The notes: generated from the sequence alone by a model not told the origin. Shown: positions 1-10,301, counted from the stretch's first letter. The stretch: DNA of 64,000 bases from Bacteroidota bacterium (GCA_016715945.1 JADJXJ010000003.1:890591-954590), one strand, 5' to 3'. Program-made: numbers and translations.

Positions 1-749
1 AGGCCTTGGTTTATGAAGCCAGCTTCAAGGTGGACAAAGACGAAGGTTTGTTGCTCATGAGCGATGGGGTAACACAGGCTGGCATCGGAAAGCACTATCC
101 CGAGGGATGGGACATATCAGGGGTGAGGCGTTTTGTTCAGGGGATGCTGCCGGTGGAAAAGATTGACGGACAACTGATTGCAGATCGGATACATTCGCAG
201 GCCAGGCAATTGTGGCCGGCAGGAAAAGGAGACGACATTACCGTGCTGTTTGCATTGAATCGCAGGGGTATTGTTGTCAACCTGCTGAGCGGCCCGCCTT
301 CCGATCGTGCCCTGGACGAACAGGTAGTTACGCAATTTGCCGAAAGTCAGGGAATTCATATCATCAGCGGCGGATCGACGGCAAAAATGGTGGGGCGTAT
401 CATGGGCCGCCCGCTGGAGATTGCACCAAACGAAAGTGTGATTACCCCGCCAAGCTATCTCATCGAGGGTTTTGAGCTGGTTACCGAAGGCATGGTCACC
501 CTGAATCAGGCCTTTCACCTGCTCGACGAACCAATGGAAAAATATCCGCTCGGATCGCCTGCCTCCGATCTGGCTTATTTTCTTAAAATGGCCGACAAAG
601 TGAACATTTGGCTGGGTAATGCCGAAAACATGGGCGACGACGATATCGAGTTTCGTCAGCAGGGGCTTTATCCACGCCCTAAGATTGTGCCCGCCCTGTG
701 CGAGAAGCTGCGCCAGCAGGGGAAGCTGGTGGTGTTGCAAGCATACTGA
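1..749 (+). CDS. SpoIIE-family protein phosphatase, C-terminal part (cut by window edge)
   Basis: The reading frame is open to the left edge, so the N-terminus is missing; about 248 residues are visible. The first third carries the end of a PP2C/SpoIIE fold: an LLLMSDG motif and, further on, GKGDDITVL, which supply the metal-binding aspartates of this serine phosphatase family. The remaining 150 or so residues form a second domain that I do not recognise (GGSTAKMVGRI, then an acidic C-terminal half). From memory, SpoIIE phosphatases with a similar tail occur beside [FeFe]-hydrogenase genes in anaerobes, but the upstream genes are outside this window, so that link is only a suggestion. It would act in the cytoplasm by dephosphorylating a protein partner. 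Confidence 0.75.
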   Translation, partial: ALVYEASFKVDKDEGLLLMSDGVTQAGIGKHYPEGWDISGVRRFVQGMLPVEKIDGQLIADRIHSQARQLWPAGKGDDITVLFALNRRGIVVNLLSGPPSDRALDEQVVTQFAESQGIHIISGGSTAKMVGRIMGRPLEIAPNESVITPPSYLIEGFELVTEGMVTLNQAFHLLDEPMEKYPLGSPASDLAYFLKMADKVNIWLGNAENMGDDDIEFRQQGLYPRPKIVPALCEKLRQQGKLVVLQAY

Positions 750-1150
750 AAATCAAACGGAACAATTATGTTTGGTGATTTTCATAGGCTTTCGATAGAT
801 TATGTCAATTAAAAAACAGTTATTATAGACAACATGGTCTATTGATGCTTTGTTTCAGAGAGGAATCTCGAGTTTCCATTCGTTAAAGGGTTCGTTGTAC
901 GTGGCCTGCAAGATTAACTCACTTGCTTAATTTTATTTACAAAACCTTTATATTCCTGTTTTTAAGATAAAGCTCTTTACTACTGCAAGGATGAGATTTG
1001 GCTTTTAAGCTCAATTCTGTTAATATAAAAGTGAAATTCAGTAAAGAAATACCAAAATGAATTTTATATTTTTATTTTTCTCTTGCAAAATGACTTTGAA
1101 TAACATATCTTTATAGCTCAAACCTGAACTGAAGAGTTCATAATACACAC
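750..1150. other. AT-rich intergenic stretch without a recognised gene
   Basis: About 400 bp between the phosphatase gene and the IS630-type element. It is clearly more AT-rich than the coding DNA on its left. I see no open frame of useful length, no RNA gene and no convincing terminator hairpin. Confidence 0.5.
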
Positions 1151-2268
1151 TTATTACCTCGGCGGTTAAATATATAAAATAATTGTGTATTTTTGTCGTA
1201 TGGAACGAATAGATTTTAGAAAACTACCTGACCCAGCGCTAAAGGAGATGCGCAGGTCAGCGATACGAATGTTGAAAAGTGGCAAGAAACAAGTTGAAGT
1301 TGCAAAGATGCTTGGATGCAGTGGCCGGACAGTTCACCTTTGGTGGAAATCCTATAAAGAAGAAGGGGTTTCAGCAATCAATCCTAAGACCAGGGGCAGA
1401 AAGCAAGGCGAAATGCGCCGTTTGGACAAGTTGCAAGAGAAAGCCACTAAAAGCATGCTCATAGACAAGCATCCTGAACAGCTTAAGCTGCCTTATGCCT
1501 TATGGACACGCCATGCAGTTGCCCAGCTGATCCAAATGCAATTTGGGATTTTACTACCCATACGCACAGTAGGCGATTACCTCAAGCGATGGGGGGTTTA
1601 CACCCCAGAAGCCTGTTAAAAGGTCGTACGAGCAACAACCTGAACAGGTTAAGAGGTGGCTTGAGGAGGTTTACCCTGCCATAAAGGAAAAGGCAAAAGA
1701 ACATGAAGCCGACATTATGTGGTGCGACGAAACCGGTTTTCGAGTGAGGATAACAGGGGCAGGGGGTATTCGCCCAAAGGGGTAACACCTGTGAGAAATG
1801 TAACGGGCAAACGCTTTAGCACCAGTATGGTTTCGGCCATTGACAACCAAGGCAAGATACGTTGGATGGTCTATAAAGGGGCAATGAACATAGACATTTT
1901 CCTCACTTTTTTGAAACGGCTTGTGCGCGATGCGCCCCGTAAGGTTTTCCTGATTGTGGATAATTTGAAAGTACATCACTCTAAACGGGTTTCAGCCTGG
2001 TTGGAAGAAAACAGACTGCTTATAGAGCTGTACTTCTTGCCAGCTTACAGCCCCGAACTGAACCCTGATGAATATGTGAACAATGATGTGAAGAACAAGA
2101 TAAGGAGCAAGCCTGCACCACGTAGCCAGAGTGAACTTGAAGGCTATGTGAGGACATACATGCGAAAGCTTTACCACAACAAGAAGAAAGTCAAAAGCTT
2201 TTTTGAGCACGAAAAAGTAAACTACGCTAAAGCCTGTTAATTGATATGTTTATTTGCCGGAGTAATAA
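1151..2268 (+). mobile_element. IS630-type insertion sequence, decayed
   Basis: A roughly 1.1 kb element that spans a broken IS630 transposase gene. Imperfect terminal inverted repeats are visible: the left end at 1151-1174 (TTATTACCTCGGCGGTTAAA and on) resembles the reverse complement of 2244-2268 (TTATTACTCCGGCAAATAAA), about 18 of 25 positions matching. IS630 elements duplicate a TA target; I could not assign the duplicated TA with certainty, so the exact ends may be off by a few bases. It lies upstream of the giant surface-protein gene. Confidence 0.7.
1200..2240 (+). pseudogene. IS630-family transposase with two frameshifts
   Basis: Translation gives an N-terminal helix-turn-helix/winged-helix half (ATG at 1200; QVEVAKMLGCSGRTVHLWW) that stops at 1617-1619. 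The expected continuation, GFTPQKPVKRSYEQQ through DIMWCDETGF, is in the +1 frame. The switch falls at a run of six G at 1591-1596, where one fewer G would keep the frame. A second switch near 1743 returns to the first frame for the rest of the DDE domain (FLIVDNLKVHHSK, then SPELNPDEY). The three catalytic acidic positions (CDET, VDN, NPDE) are all still present. The G run could in principle be a programmed slippage site, but the second shift has no such signal, so I call it a pseudogene. Base-calling errors are the other explanation. Confidence 0.75.
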
Positions 2269-2855
2269 CAAAAGTTTCCCGAACAGATATTTATAAAGCC
2301 AAAATCAGATGCAAATGCAATCTCTTTATTATTGGCCGTTTCGACTTTTCGAAGTGGGCTCAAGATTTTTGTTCGAAAAAGCAAACGAAAACTCAATGAT
2401 TAGAAACCTAAATTTAGTATTATGAAAAAAATCCGCTACAATTTCTTGTCTTTCTCTCAGGAGCAAACCAATGGGGAAAAGAACTTACTTGTCAGAGGAC
2501 CATAAATCCACGTTTCATCCTGCCTGAAAGGCATTACTTACTGCCAAACTGTGTCAACAACAAAAGATTGTTTGAAAGTATTGTTTACTGTGATTCAACC
2601 TTCAATACCCAGCTCGAAATTGTCAAATTTTGAAAACAACCAGATTTATTGTCTTAGAATACCACTAAAAGGAAGAAAAACAAGGCGTATTCATATTTGA
2701 AAAGTCTGATAATGGGTTTAAAAAGCTTTCATTTATATGAATTTCATTACAAAAGCTCTTCGATTAGTAACGCAAAAATGACTGATCAGATTTCATAAGT
2801 AATGCATGTTACGATGTTTCCAAAGTTGTTTAAAAATCAATAATTAGAAGTAGTT
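2269..2855. other. AT-rich intergenic region upstream of the giant surface protein
   Basis: About 590 bp, strongly AT-rich, with only very short open frames (for example a 27-codon frame that begins near 2422). I see no RNA gene or hairpin. It presumably contains the promoter of the giant gene at 2856, but no clear TAnnTTTG box at a proper distance could be fixed. Confidence 0.4.
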
Positions 2856-5800
2856 ATGAAAAACATCAATGCTATAAAGTACAAAAACAGTAGATTGACT
2901 ATTGTTGTGCTGCTTTCGCTTTGTCTGGCAATCAATCTTGATAATGTTTACGGACAAGCTGCTTTGCTCACTTACACAACCAGCGACCCAGTTGCTCAAG
3001 GTGATGACACCTATACAAATAGGAGCATCACATCTGTTTTTCCGCATGGAGTGGACTTCGGATCAAATACATACACAAGTATTTACATTGGATCTAACGG
3101 ATACATTACTTTCGGTCAGGGTTACAATTCATATGCACCTACCGGCATCGCAGGATTTAACCGGGGTTTTCCTATCGTAGCCGCACAATTCGATGATCTT
3201 AACCCTAACAATGGAGGAAATATATACTACGACCAAAATACAACCGGGAATTACGTTGTGGCAACCTATGTTGCAGTGAGGCCGTACAACTCGAATGTGG
3301 GGTATGGTAATGCATCAACAGGTACTACTTTCCAGATTGTATTAAGAAGACCTGCTGGCTACAGTTCAACAAATCGTTCGTTTCAGATAGAACTCCGATA
3401 CAACAATATTGGTTGGCACAGATCAGGAAATATCAGTGCCTGGCCCACTGCAGGCTGGTCAACGGGCAATCAAACCTCTTATGCTGAATTGCCCTATTCA
3501 GGAACATCCAACTTTCATCTAAATCAACAAAATTCTTACATAGGAATTACAGGTGTATGGCGTTGGGATGTAACAGGTGGTCAGGTTCTTGCACCACCAA
3601 CTGTTAATCAGACTACAGCTCCATACAACATTACTTCAACAAGTGCCGTATCCGGAGGAAATGTGAGTTCAGATGGAGGAGCGTCTGTTTCTGTTAGAGG
3701 TGTGGTTTGGAGCACATCCACCATGCCGTCACTGAGTAGTCATCCGGGTGGAGGCTACTCAACTGACGGGGGTACAGGTGTGGGTACGTTTACAAGCAAT
3801 ATTGCTGGTCTTTCATCCAATACGACATATTATGTACGTGCCTATGCTACCAACAGCGAGGGTACCGGCTACGGGCCGCAGCAACAATTCACCACCCTGA
3901 GCGCTCCCTCCAACCCTACGGGTATCACAGCCACTAACAATCCAATTTGCAACGGAGGAAGCACACAGCTTACGGCTCAGGGTGCCCAGGGTACAGTATA
4001 TTGGTATACCGGAAGCTGTGGCGGTTCTTTTGTAGCCACCGGAAATTCCATTACAGTAAGCCCAGCATCAACCACTACCTATTATGCCCGGAATTACAAC
4101 AATAATCAATTTAGTCCCGGCTGCGCCAGTATTGTCATTACAGTCAGGCCCGATTTCACCCCGGGTGCCATAGCCACTGCCGGCGAGACCATCTGCTATG
4201 GCGGCACCCCGTCCACCATCGGCAGTGCAAGCGATGCATCGGGTGGTGACGGGAACATCACCTACAGCTGGCGGAGCTCTTCGGACAATTTCACGGCCAG
4301 CATCACCGGGGCTAATTCGTCAAGCTATACGCCACCTGCCGGCCTGACCAGCACCACCACCTACCGCAGGTACGCCAACGATGGCACCTGCAACACTGTT
4401 CCTGAGCAATCCACAGGCGAGTGGACGGTGACAGTCAGGCCCGATTTCACCCCGGGCGCCATAGCCACTGCCGGCGAGACCATCTGCTATGGCGGCACCC
4501 CGTCCACCATTGGCAGTGCAAGCGCAGCATCGGGAGGCGATGGGAACATCACCTACAGCTGGCGGAGCTCTTCGGACAATTTCACAGCCAGCATCACTGG
4601 AGCCACCTCGTCAAGCTATACGCCACCTGCCGGTCTGACCAACACCACCACCTACCGCAGATATGCTAACGATGGCACCTGCAACACTGTTCCTGAGCAA
4701 TCCACAGGAGAGTGGACGGTGACAGTCAGGCCCGATTTCACCCCGGGCGCCATAGCCACTGCCGGCGAGACCATCTGCTATGGCGGCACCCCGTCCACCA
4801 TAGGCAGTGTAAGCGCAGCATCGGGAGGCGATGGGAACATCACCTACAGCTGGCGGAGCTCTTCGGACAACTTCACGGCCAGCATCACCGGGGCTAATTC
4901 GTCAAGCTACACGCCACCTGCCGGCCTGACCAGCACCACTACCTACCGCAGATACGCCAACGATGGCACCTGCAACACTGCTCCTGAGCAATCCACAGGT
5001 GAGTGGACGGTGACAGTCAGGCCCGATTTCACCCCGGGCGCCATAGCCACTGCCGGCGAGACCATCTGCTATGGCGGCACCCCGTCCACCATAGGCAGTG
5101 TAAGCGCAGCATCGGGAGGCGATGGGAACATCACCTACAGCTGGCGGAGCTCTTCGGACAATTTCACGGCCAGCATCACCGGGGCTAATTCGTCAAGCTA
5201 CACGCCACCTGCCGGCCTGACCAGCACCACTACCTACCGCAGATACGCCAACGATGGCACCTGCAACACTGCTCCTGAGCAATCCACAGGAGAGTGGACG
5301 GTGACAGTCAGGCCCGATTTCACCCCGGGCGCCATAGCCACTGCCGGCGAGACCATCTGCTATGGCGGCACCCCGTCCACCATAGGCAGTGTAAGCGCAG
5401 CATCGGGAGGCGATGGGAACATCACCTACAGCTGGCGGAGCTCTTCGGACAATTTCACGGCCAGCATCACCGGGGCTAATTCGTCAAGCTACACGCCACC
5501 TGCCGGCCTGACCAGCACGACCACCTACCGCAGATACGCCAACGATGGCACCTGCAACACTGCTCCTGAGCAATCCACAGGTGAGTGGACGGTGACAGTC
5601 AGGCCCGATTTCACCCCGGGCGCCATAGCCACTGCCGGCGAGACCATCTGCTATGGCGGCACCCCGTCCACCATAGGCAGTGTAAGCGCAGCATCGGGAG
5701 GCGATGGGAACATCACCTACAGCTGGCGGAGCTCTTCGGACAATTTCACGGCCAGCATCACCGGGGCTAATTCGTCAAGCTACACGCCACCTGCCGGCCT

Positions 5801-8800
5801 GACCAGCACGACCACCTACCGCAGATACGCCAACGATGGCACCTGCAACACTGCTCCTGAGCAATCCACAGGTGAGTGGACGGTGACAGTCAGGCCCGAT
5901 TTCACCCCGGGCGCCATAGCCACTGCCGGCGAGACCATCTGCTATGGCGGCACCCCGTCCACCATAGGCAGTGTAAGCGCAGCATCGGGAGGCGATGGGA
6001 ACATCACCTACAGCTGGCGGAGCTCTTCGGACAATTTCACGGCCAGCATCACCGGGGCTAATTCGTCAAGCTATACGCCACCTGCCGGCCTGACCAGCAC
6101 CACCACCTACCGCAGATACGCCAACGATGGCACCTGCAACACTGCTCCTGAGCAATCCACAGGAGAGTGGACGGTGACAGTCAGGCCCGATTTCACCCCG
6201 GGCGCCATAGCCACTGCCGGCGAGACCATCTGCTATGGCGGCACCCCGTCCACCATAGGCAGTGTAAGCGCAGCATCGGGAGGCGATGGGAACATCACCT
6301 ACAGCTGGCGGAGCTCTTCGGACAATTTCACGGCCAGCATCACCGGGGCTAATTCGTCAAGCTACACGCCACCTGCCGGCCTGACCAGCACGACCACCTA
6401 CCGCAGATACGCCAACGATGGCACCTGCAACACTGCTCCTGAGCAATCCACAGGAGAGTGGACGGTGACAGTCAGGCCCGATTTCACCCCGGGCGCCATA
6501 GCCACTGCCGGCGAGACCATCTGCTATGGCGGCACCCCGTCCACCATAGGTAGTGTAAACCCTGCCTCGGGAGGCGATGGGAACATCACCTACAGCTGGC
6601 GAAGCTCTTCGGACAACTTCACGGCCAGCATCACCGGAGCCAACTCGTCAAGCTACACGCCACCTGCCGGCCTGACCAGCACGACCACCTACCGCAGATA
6701 CGCCAACGATGGCACCTGCAACACTGCTCCTGAGCAATCCACAGGTGAGTGGACGGTGACAGTCAGGCCCGATTTCACCCCGGGCGCCATAGCCACTGCC
6801 GGCGAGACCATCTGCTATGGCGGCACCCCGTCCACCATAGGCAGTGTAAACCCTGCCTCGGGAGGCGATGGGAACATCACCTACAGCTGGCGGAGCTCTT
6901 CGGACAATTTTACAGCCAGTATCACCGGAGCCACTTCGTCAAGCTATACGCCACCTGCCGGTCTGACCAGCACCACAACCTACCGCAGATACGCCAATGA
7001 TGGCACCTGCAACACTGTTCCTGAGCAATCCACAGGAGAGTGGACGGTGACAGTGGAGCCTACACCAGTTGCAGGAAACTTCATCAGCAATCCGATGGCA
7101 TTTCTGACCCTTTGCGAGGCTACTCAGGTATCAGCCGTTCTCACAGGCAGCACTGGCGGTAATGGTATTGACCAGACAGAGTACCGTGTATTTTATCACA
7201 CTTATTACACCGACTGGATGCCATACAACGGTCAGGTGCTGAGCATTCCTGGCGCATTGCACATCGAGATACGATCGCGAAGGCTGGCCAGCTATTGTAG
7301 TCCTTCGGCATGGGTTCATTCCGGCTGGAGTTTTGAGATGATGCCTGAGGCCGGCCTGCTGACAAAATATCCTGATGCGGTCAAAGTGTGCGAAGGCAGC
7401 CAGGTATGGGCTGACCTGAGCAATGCTTCAGGAGGCAACGGCAATGACGAGAAGCAGTACCGCAAGCTTTCGGGCAGTGGCTGGAGCAACTGGCAGCCTT
7501 ATGAAGGCTTAGCCCTATCTACGAATGGTATCACAGCACTTGAGATCCGCAGTCGTCGCCTGGCCAGCTACTGTGCTTCTTCGAATTGGATTACTGTAGG
7601 CTGGGAAGTAGAGCCTACGCCCATGGCCGGCATGTTGCAACCATCGCCCGCACAGCCTGTGGTTTGCGAGACTACATCAGTATCGGCCACCTTGCTTTCT
7701 GGCACAGGCGGCAGCGGACTTGATGTTTCCGAATACCGCACACACAACGGCACAAGCTGGAGCAGCTGGATGCTATACACACCCGGCAGCCCCATTGCAG
7801 CCGCAGGCCTGAGCCATATTGAAATCAGAACATTCAGGCAGGGCGATGTATGCAGCAATTCGGGTTATAATACTGTTAGCTGGAATATTGAAAAGCAGGC
7901 CCAGCCGGGCGTCCTTGTCAGGCAGCCGGCAGTGGCTATGGTATGCGAGGGTAGCATGGTAAGCGCCACGCTTGTGCCCGGCAGCGGAGGCAATGGCACC
8001 GACGAGCTGCATTACCGCACCCGCACAGGCAATATCTGGACGTTATGGCAGCCCTATACTTCGGCAAGTAACATCAGCACATCAGGCGTTGCCGAGTTAG
8101 AGGTTCGCACCCGCAGGCTGTCCACCCAATGCACACCATCGGAGGAGTACATTGTAACATGGCTGGTCGAGCCCACGCCGATTGCTTTTGCAGGCAGCGA
8201 CGCCACAATTTGTGCCAATGACACCTACACCATGACAGAAGCACAGGTGAGCAATGCCAGTGGCGTTTTGTGGACCAGCAGCGGCGATGGCACCTTCAGC
8301 AATACCGGTGCACTCAACCCCATTTATACACCCGGAACCAATGATAAACTCATCGGACTAGTAACGTTAACCCTTACCGCCAATACCAATGGATTGTGTC
8401 AGGTACAGTCGGTTATGCAGTTAAGCTTAAGTACACCAGTAACACCATCGGTAAGTATCACGGCCAACGAGCCTGTGGTATGTCAGGGTACGCCGGTAGC
8501 CTTTACAGCCGTGGCTGTGAATGGCGGCAGCAACCCTGTCTTCACCTGGAAGGTTAACGGGCAGGTAGCGGGAGGCAACACAGCGAACTTTGTTATCGTG
8601 CCGCAGCAGGGCGACGTGGTAAGCGTGCAGCTGTTGTCGGACCACGGATGCGTAACGCAGTCCACAGCCCTGAGCAATGCATTAACGGTGAATGTGGTGC
8701 CTATCAGTCTTCAGTTGCTGGCTATACCTGCTCAGGGCGGACAGGCTGTGTTTAGTGGTACGGTTGCACAAGGTAGCACAGTAACGTTGACGGCTATGGC

Positions 8801-10301
8801 CAATAGTGGATACACCTTCCAGGGCTGGTATGCACAGTCTGGTCAGCTGATGTCGGCAGATGCGATCTGGCAGGTGACCATAGTGGATTGTTTCACGAGC
8901 TACGAAGCCCGCTTCGGTTCGAATGCCAGTTTGGCCGGACGTTTGCGCTATTACAATCCGATCGAGTCGCAGGTGCCGTCATCGCAGTTTGTGGTTCAGT
9001 TGTACAAGTCAGGAGTTGCGGTTACCTCACCACAGAATATAGGTTATGCCGGCACATACTCATTCGACGGACTTGAGAGTGGAACGGACTACACCCTGAG
9101 GGTATGGGAGCAGCCTGGCAACAACCAGCTTGGCAGCACCTGGATGTGGAACAACTGGGGAGGTCTAACGGGTCTGGATGCATTGATTGTTGGGAAGATG
9201 GTACTTGAGGAACCTATGAGTGTTTATTTCCCATGGATACAACCGATAACTGCTGCGCCATACACGCCTTACTCAATTACGGTAGCCGATGTTAACAACA
9301 ATGGAAGCTTGACTGCCAACGATGCCCTGATAATGATTATACGTGGTACGGATAACCCAAATATGGAGGTCTTTCCGGGCAACAGGCACAACTTTATCCT
9401 TTCTGGCGCCAGGGTTACCCATCCCAACGCCATGCTGTATCCACAGGCCCCCGAGCTGGTATTCCAGTCCTTTGGCACGTATGCAGCAACAACTCCGGCC
9501 GATATGGTTTACCACGAGGTGAATCCAGGGGTAATCAGCGAAGGTGACAACTACATGAACATTTACCTGACAGCCGCTGGCGACCTGAATGCCTCATACC
9601 TGCCAGGAACTCCACTGAAAACCTCAGCTACACTTGTGTACGTTCAATCTGTGAAAGCCGCACCTGGTGAGGAAGTGATGGTGCCTGTCTTTGTGGACAG
9701 AGATGTTGTGCTTGGCGCAGTAACCATTGGTTTGCGCTACAATATGGATATGCTGGACGTGGAGGAAGTGGTTGGTTTCGAAATCAGTTCGATTGATAAG
9801 GAAGATGGAACCATCAAGGTAGCCTGGTATGAGGTAATGGGCAGGGCTTTTTCGGCTGACCAGCCATTGCTTAGTTTGCGGGCCAGAATCAGGCAGCAGG
9901 TAGGAGCAGAGCTCCGCTATATGGAACTTTTACCTGTTACCGAGTTTGCTTCACCAGAGGCAAGCATTCTTAATGATGTTCATTTACGCACTTTGGCCAT
10001 ACAGCACGCCGAAGGTACATCCGACGCTGGAATTGCCCATTATGTGATGCCCAATCCATTCAGCGACAGGGCCAGAGTGTCCTTCACGCTGCCCAAAGCT
10101 GGCAGGGTAAGCCTTGTCATATTTAACCAATACGGACAGATGGTGCATCGGTTGGTTGATGCAGACCTGATGCCTGGCCAGCACAGCTACGAGCTAAGCC
10201 GTGGCGACATAGGCAACAGCGGCACGTATTACTACCAGCTGCACCACAACACAGGAGCAAAAGCCTCGCTATCAGGCGGTAAGATTGTTCTTGTGCGATA
10301 A
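2856..10301 (+). CDS. Giant multidomain T9SS-exported surface protein with ten 97-residue repeats
   Basis: A 2481-residue secreted protein of unknown ligand. An N-terminal signal peptide ends about residue 33 (VYG-QA). Residues ~40-245 resemble a NIDO-like domain (SNGYITFG, FPIVAAQFDDLNP) and ~250-350 a Fn3-like domain. Ten tandem Ig-like repeats follow (~431-1400), each with two cysteines (ETICYGG and DGTCNT) that could form a disulfide. Four copies of a second ~95-residue repeat (EIRSRR...W pattern) cover ~1400-1775, then PKD-like segments. Near 2100-2165 there are two dockerin-like half-motifs (GGLTGLDALIVGKM; DVNNNGSLTANDALIMI), and ~2262-2385 resembles a cohesin domain. The last ~85 residues (MPNPFSDRARVSFTLP) are a type A T9SS sorting domain, so the product is probably exported through the outer membrane and anchored or released at the surface. 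ATG at 2856 directly precedes the signal peptide. Adhesion or biofilm scaffolding is an inference. Confidence 0.85.
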   Translation: MKNINAIKYKNSRLTIVVLLSLCLAINLDNVYGQAALLTYTTSDPVAQGDDTYTNRSITSVFPHGVDFGSNTYTSIYIGSNGYITFGQGYNSYAPTGIAGFNRGFPIVAAQFDDLNPNNGGNIYYDQNTTGNYVVATYVAVRPYNSNVGYGNASTGTTFQIVLRRPAGYSSTNRSFQIELRYNNIGWHRSGNISAWPTAGWSTGNQTSYAELPYSGTSNFHLNQQNSYIGITGVWRWDVTGGQVLAPPTVNQTTAPYNITSTSAVSGGNVSSDGGASVSVRGVVWSTSTMPSLSSHPGGGYSTDGGTGVGTFTSNIAGLSSNTTYYVRAYATNSEGTGYGPQQQFTTLSAPSNPTGITATNNPICNGGSTQLTAQGAQGTVYWYTGSCGGSFVATGNSITVSPASTTTYYARNYNNNQFSPGCASIVITVRPDFTPGAIATAGETICYGGTPSTIGSASDASGGDGNITYSWRSSSDNFTASITGANSSSYTPPAGLTSTTTYRRYANDGTCNTVPEQSTGEWTVTVRPDFTPGAIATAGETICYGGTPSTIGSASAASGGDGNITYSWRSSSDNFTASITGATSSSYTPPAGLTNTTTYRRYANDGTCNTVPEQSTGEWTVTVRPDFTPGAIATAGETICYGGTPSTIGSVSAASGGDGNITYSWRSSSDNFTASITGANSSSYTPPAGLTSTTTYRRYANDGTCNTAPEQSTGEWTVTVRPDFTPGAIATAGETICYGGTPSTIGSVSAASGGDGNITYSWRSSSDNFTASITGANSSSYTPPAGLTSTTTYRRYANDGTCNTAPEQSTGEWTVTVRPDFTPGAIATAGETICYGGTPSTIGSVSAASGGDGNITYSWRSSSDNFTASITGANSSSYTPPAGLTSTTTYRRYANDGTCNTAPEQSTGEWTVTVRPDFTPGAIATAGETICYGGTPSTIGSVSAASGGDGNITYSWRSSSDNFTASITGANSSSYTPPAGLTSTTTYRRYANDGTCNTAPEQSTGEWTVTVRPDFTPGAIATAGETICYGGTPSTIGSVSAASGGDGNITYSWRSSSDNFTASITGANSSSYTPPAGLTSTTTYRRYANDGTCNTAPEQSTGEWTVTVRPDFTPGAIATAGETICYGGTPSTIGSVSAASGGDGNITYSWRSSSDNFTASITGANSSSYTPPAGLTSTTTYRRYANDGTCNTAPEQSTGEWTVTVRPDFTPGAIATAGETICYGGTPSTIGSVNPASGGDGNITYSWRSSSDNFTASITGANSSSYTPPAGLTSTTTYRRYANDGTCNTAPEQSTGEWTVTVRPDFTPGAIATAGETICYGGTPSTIGSVNPASGGDGNITYSWRSSSDNFTASITGATSSSYTPPAGLTSTTTYRRYANDGTCNTVPEQSTGEWTVTVEPTPVAGNFISNPMAFLTLCEATQVSAVLTGSTGGNGIDQTEYRVFYHTYYTDWMPYNGQVLSIPGALHIEIRSRRLASYCSPSAWVHSGWSFEMMPEAGLLTKYPDAVKVCEGSQVWADLSNASGGNGNDEKQYRKLSGSGWSNWQPYEGLALSTNGITALEIRSRRLASYCASSNWITVGWEVEPTPMAGMLQPSPAQPVVCETTSVSATLLSGTGGSGLDVSEYRTHNGTSWSSWMLYTPGSPIAAAGLSHIEIRTFRQGDVCSNSGYNTVSWNIEKQAQPGVLVRQPAVAMVCEGSMVSATLVPGSGGNGTDELHYRTRTGNIWTLWQPYTSASNISTSGVAELEVRTRRLSTQCTPSEEYIVTWLVEPTPIAFAGSDATICANDTYTMTEAQVSNASGVLWTSSGDGTFSNTGALNPIYTPGTNDKLIGLVTLTLTANTNGLCQVQSVMQLSLSTPVTPSVSITANEPVVCQGTPVAFTAVAVNGGSNPVFTWKVNGQVAGGNTANFVIVPQQGDVVSVQLLSDHGCVTQSTALSNALTVNVVPISLQLLAIPAQGGQAVFSGTVAQGSTVTLTAMANSGYTFQGWYAQSGQLMSADAIWQVTIVDCFTSYEARFGSNASLAGRLRYYNPIESQVPSSQFVVQLYKSGVAVTSPQNIGYAGTYSFDGLESGTDYTLRVWEQPGNNQLGSTWMWNNWGGLTGLDALIVGKMVLEEPMSVYFPWIQPITAAPYTPYSITVADVNNNGSLTANDALIMIIRGTDNPNMEVFPGNRHNFILSGARVTHPNAMLYPQAPELVFQSFGTYAATTPADMVYHEVNPGVISEGDNYMNIYLTAAGDLNASYLPGTPLKTSATLVYVQSVKAAPGEEVMVPVFVDRDVVLGAVTIGLRYNMDMLDVEEVVGFEISSIDKEDGTIKVAWYEVMGRAFSADQPLLSLRARIRQQVGAELRYMELLPVTEFASPEASILNDVHLRTLAIQHAEGTSDAGIAHYVMPNPFSDRARVSFTLPKAGRVSLVIFNQYGQMVHRLVDADLMPGQHSYELSRGDIGNSGTYYYQLHHNTGAKASLSGGKIVLVR
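4146..7055 (+). repeat. Ten tandem 291-bp repeats inside the giant surface-protein gene
   Basis: Ten in-frame copies of 291 bp (97 codons) start with the codons for RPDFTPGAIATAGE at 4146, 4437, 4728 and so on. Copies 3 to 8 are almost identical at the DNA level. Copies 1, 2, 9 and 10 differ at a few codons (SASDASGG and SASAASGG versus SVSAASGG and SVNPASGG; some TVPEQ versus TAPEQ). Such uniformity of silent positions points to recent expansion or ongoing homogenisation. Confidence 0.97.

Noticed and set aside
117..740. 207-codon minus-strand open frame opposite the SpoIIE phosphatase
   Set aside because: It mirrors the coding frame of a clearly recognised protein, has histidine- and cysteine-rich composition without any motif, and has no start context.
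1591..1596. Programmed frameshift signal in the IS630 transposase
   Set aside because: A second shift without any slippery sequence follows 150 bp later, so decay or sequence error explains both more simply.
2422..2505. 27-codon gene starting MKKIRYNFLSF
   Set aside because: Too short, with no motif, no promoter or neighbour context, in AT-rich DNA where such frames arise by chance.
4421..7000. Series of 61-83-codon plus-strand frames repeated every 291 bp
   Set aside because: They are alternate-frame translations of the tandem repeats in the giant gene, identical in spacing to the repeat unit.
4146..7055. CRISPR array or other regularly spaced repeat system
   Set aside because: The 291-bp units are contiguous, in frame and coding, with no unique spacers between short repeats.
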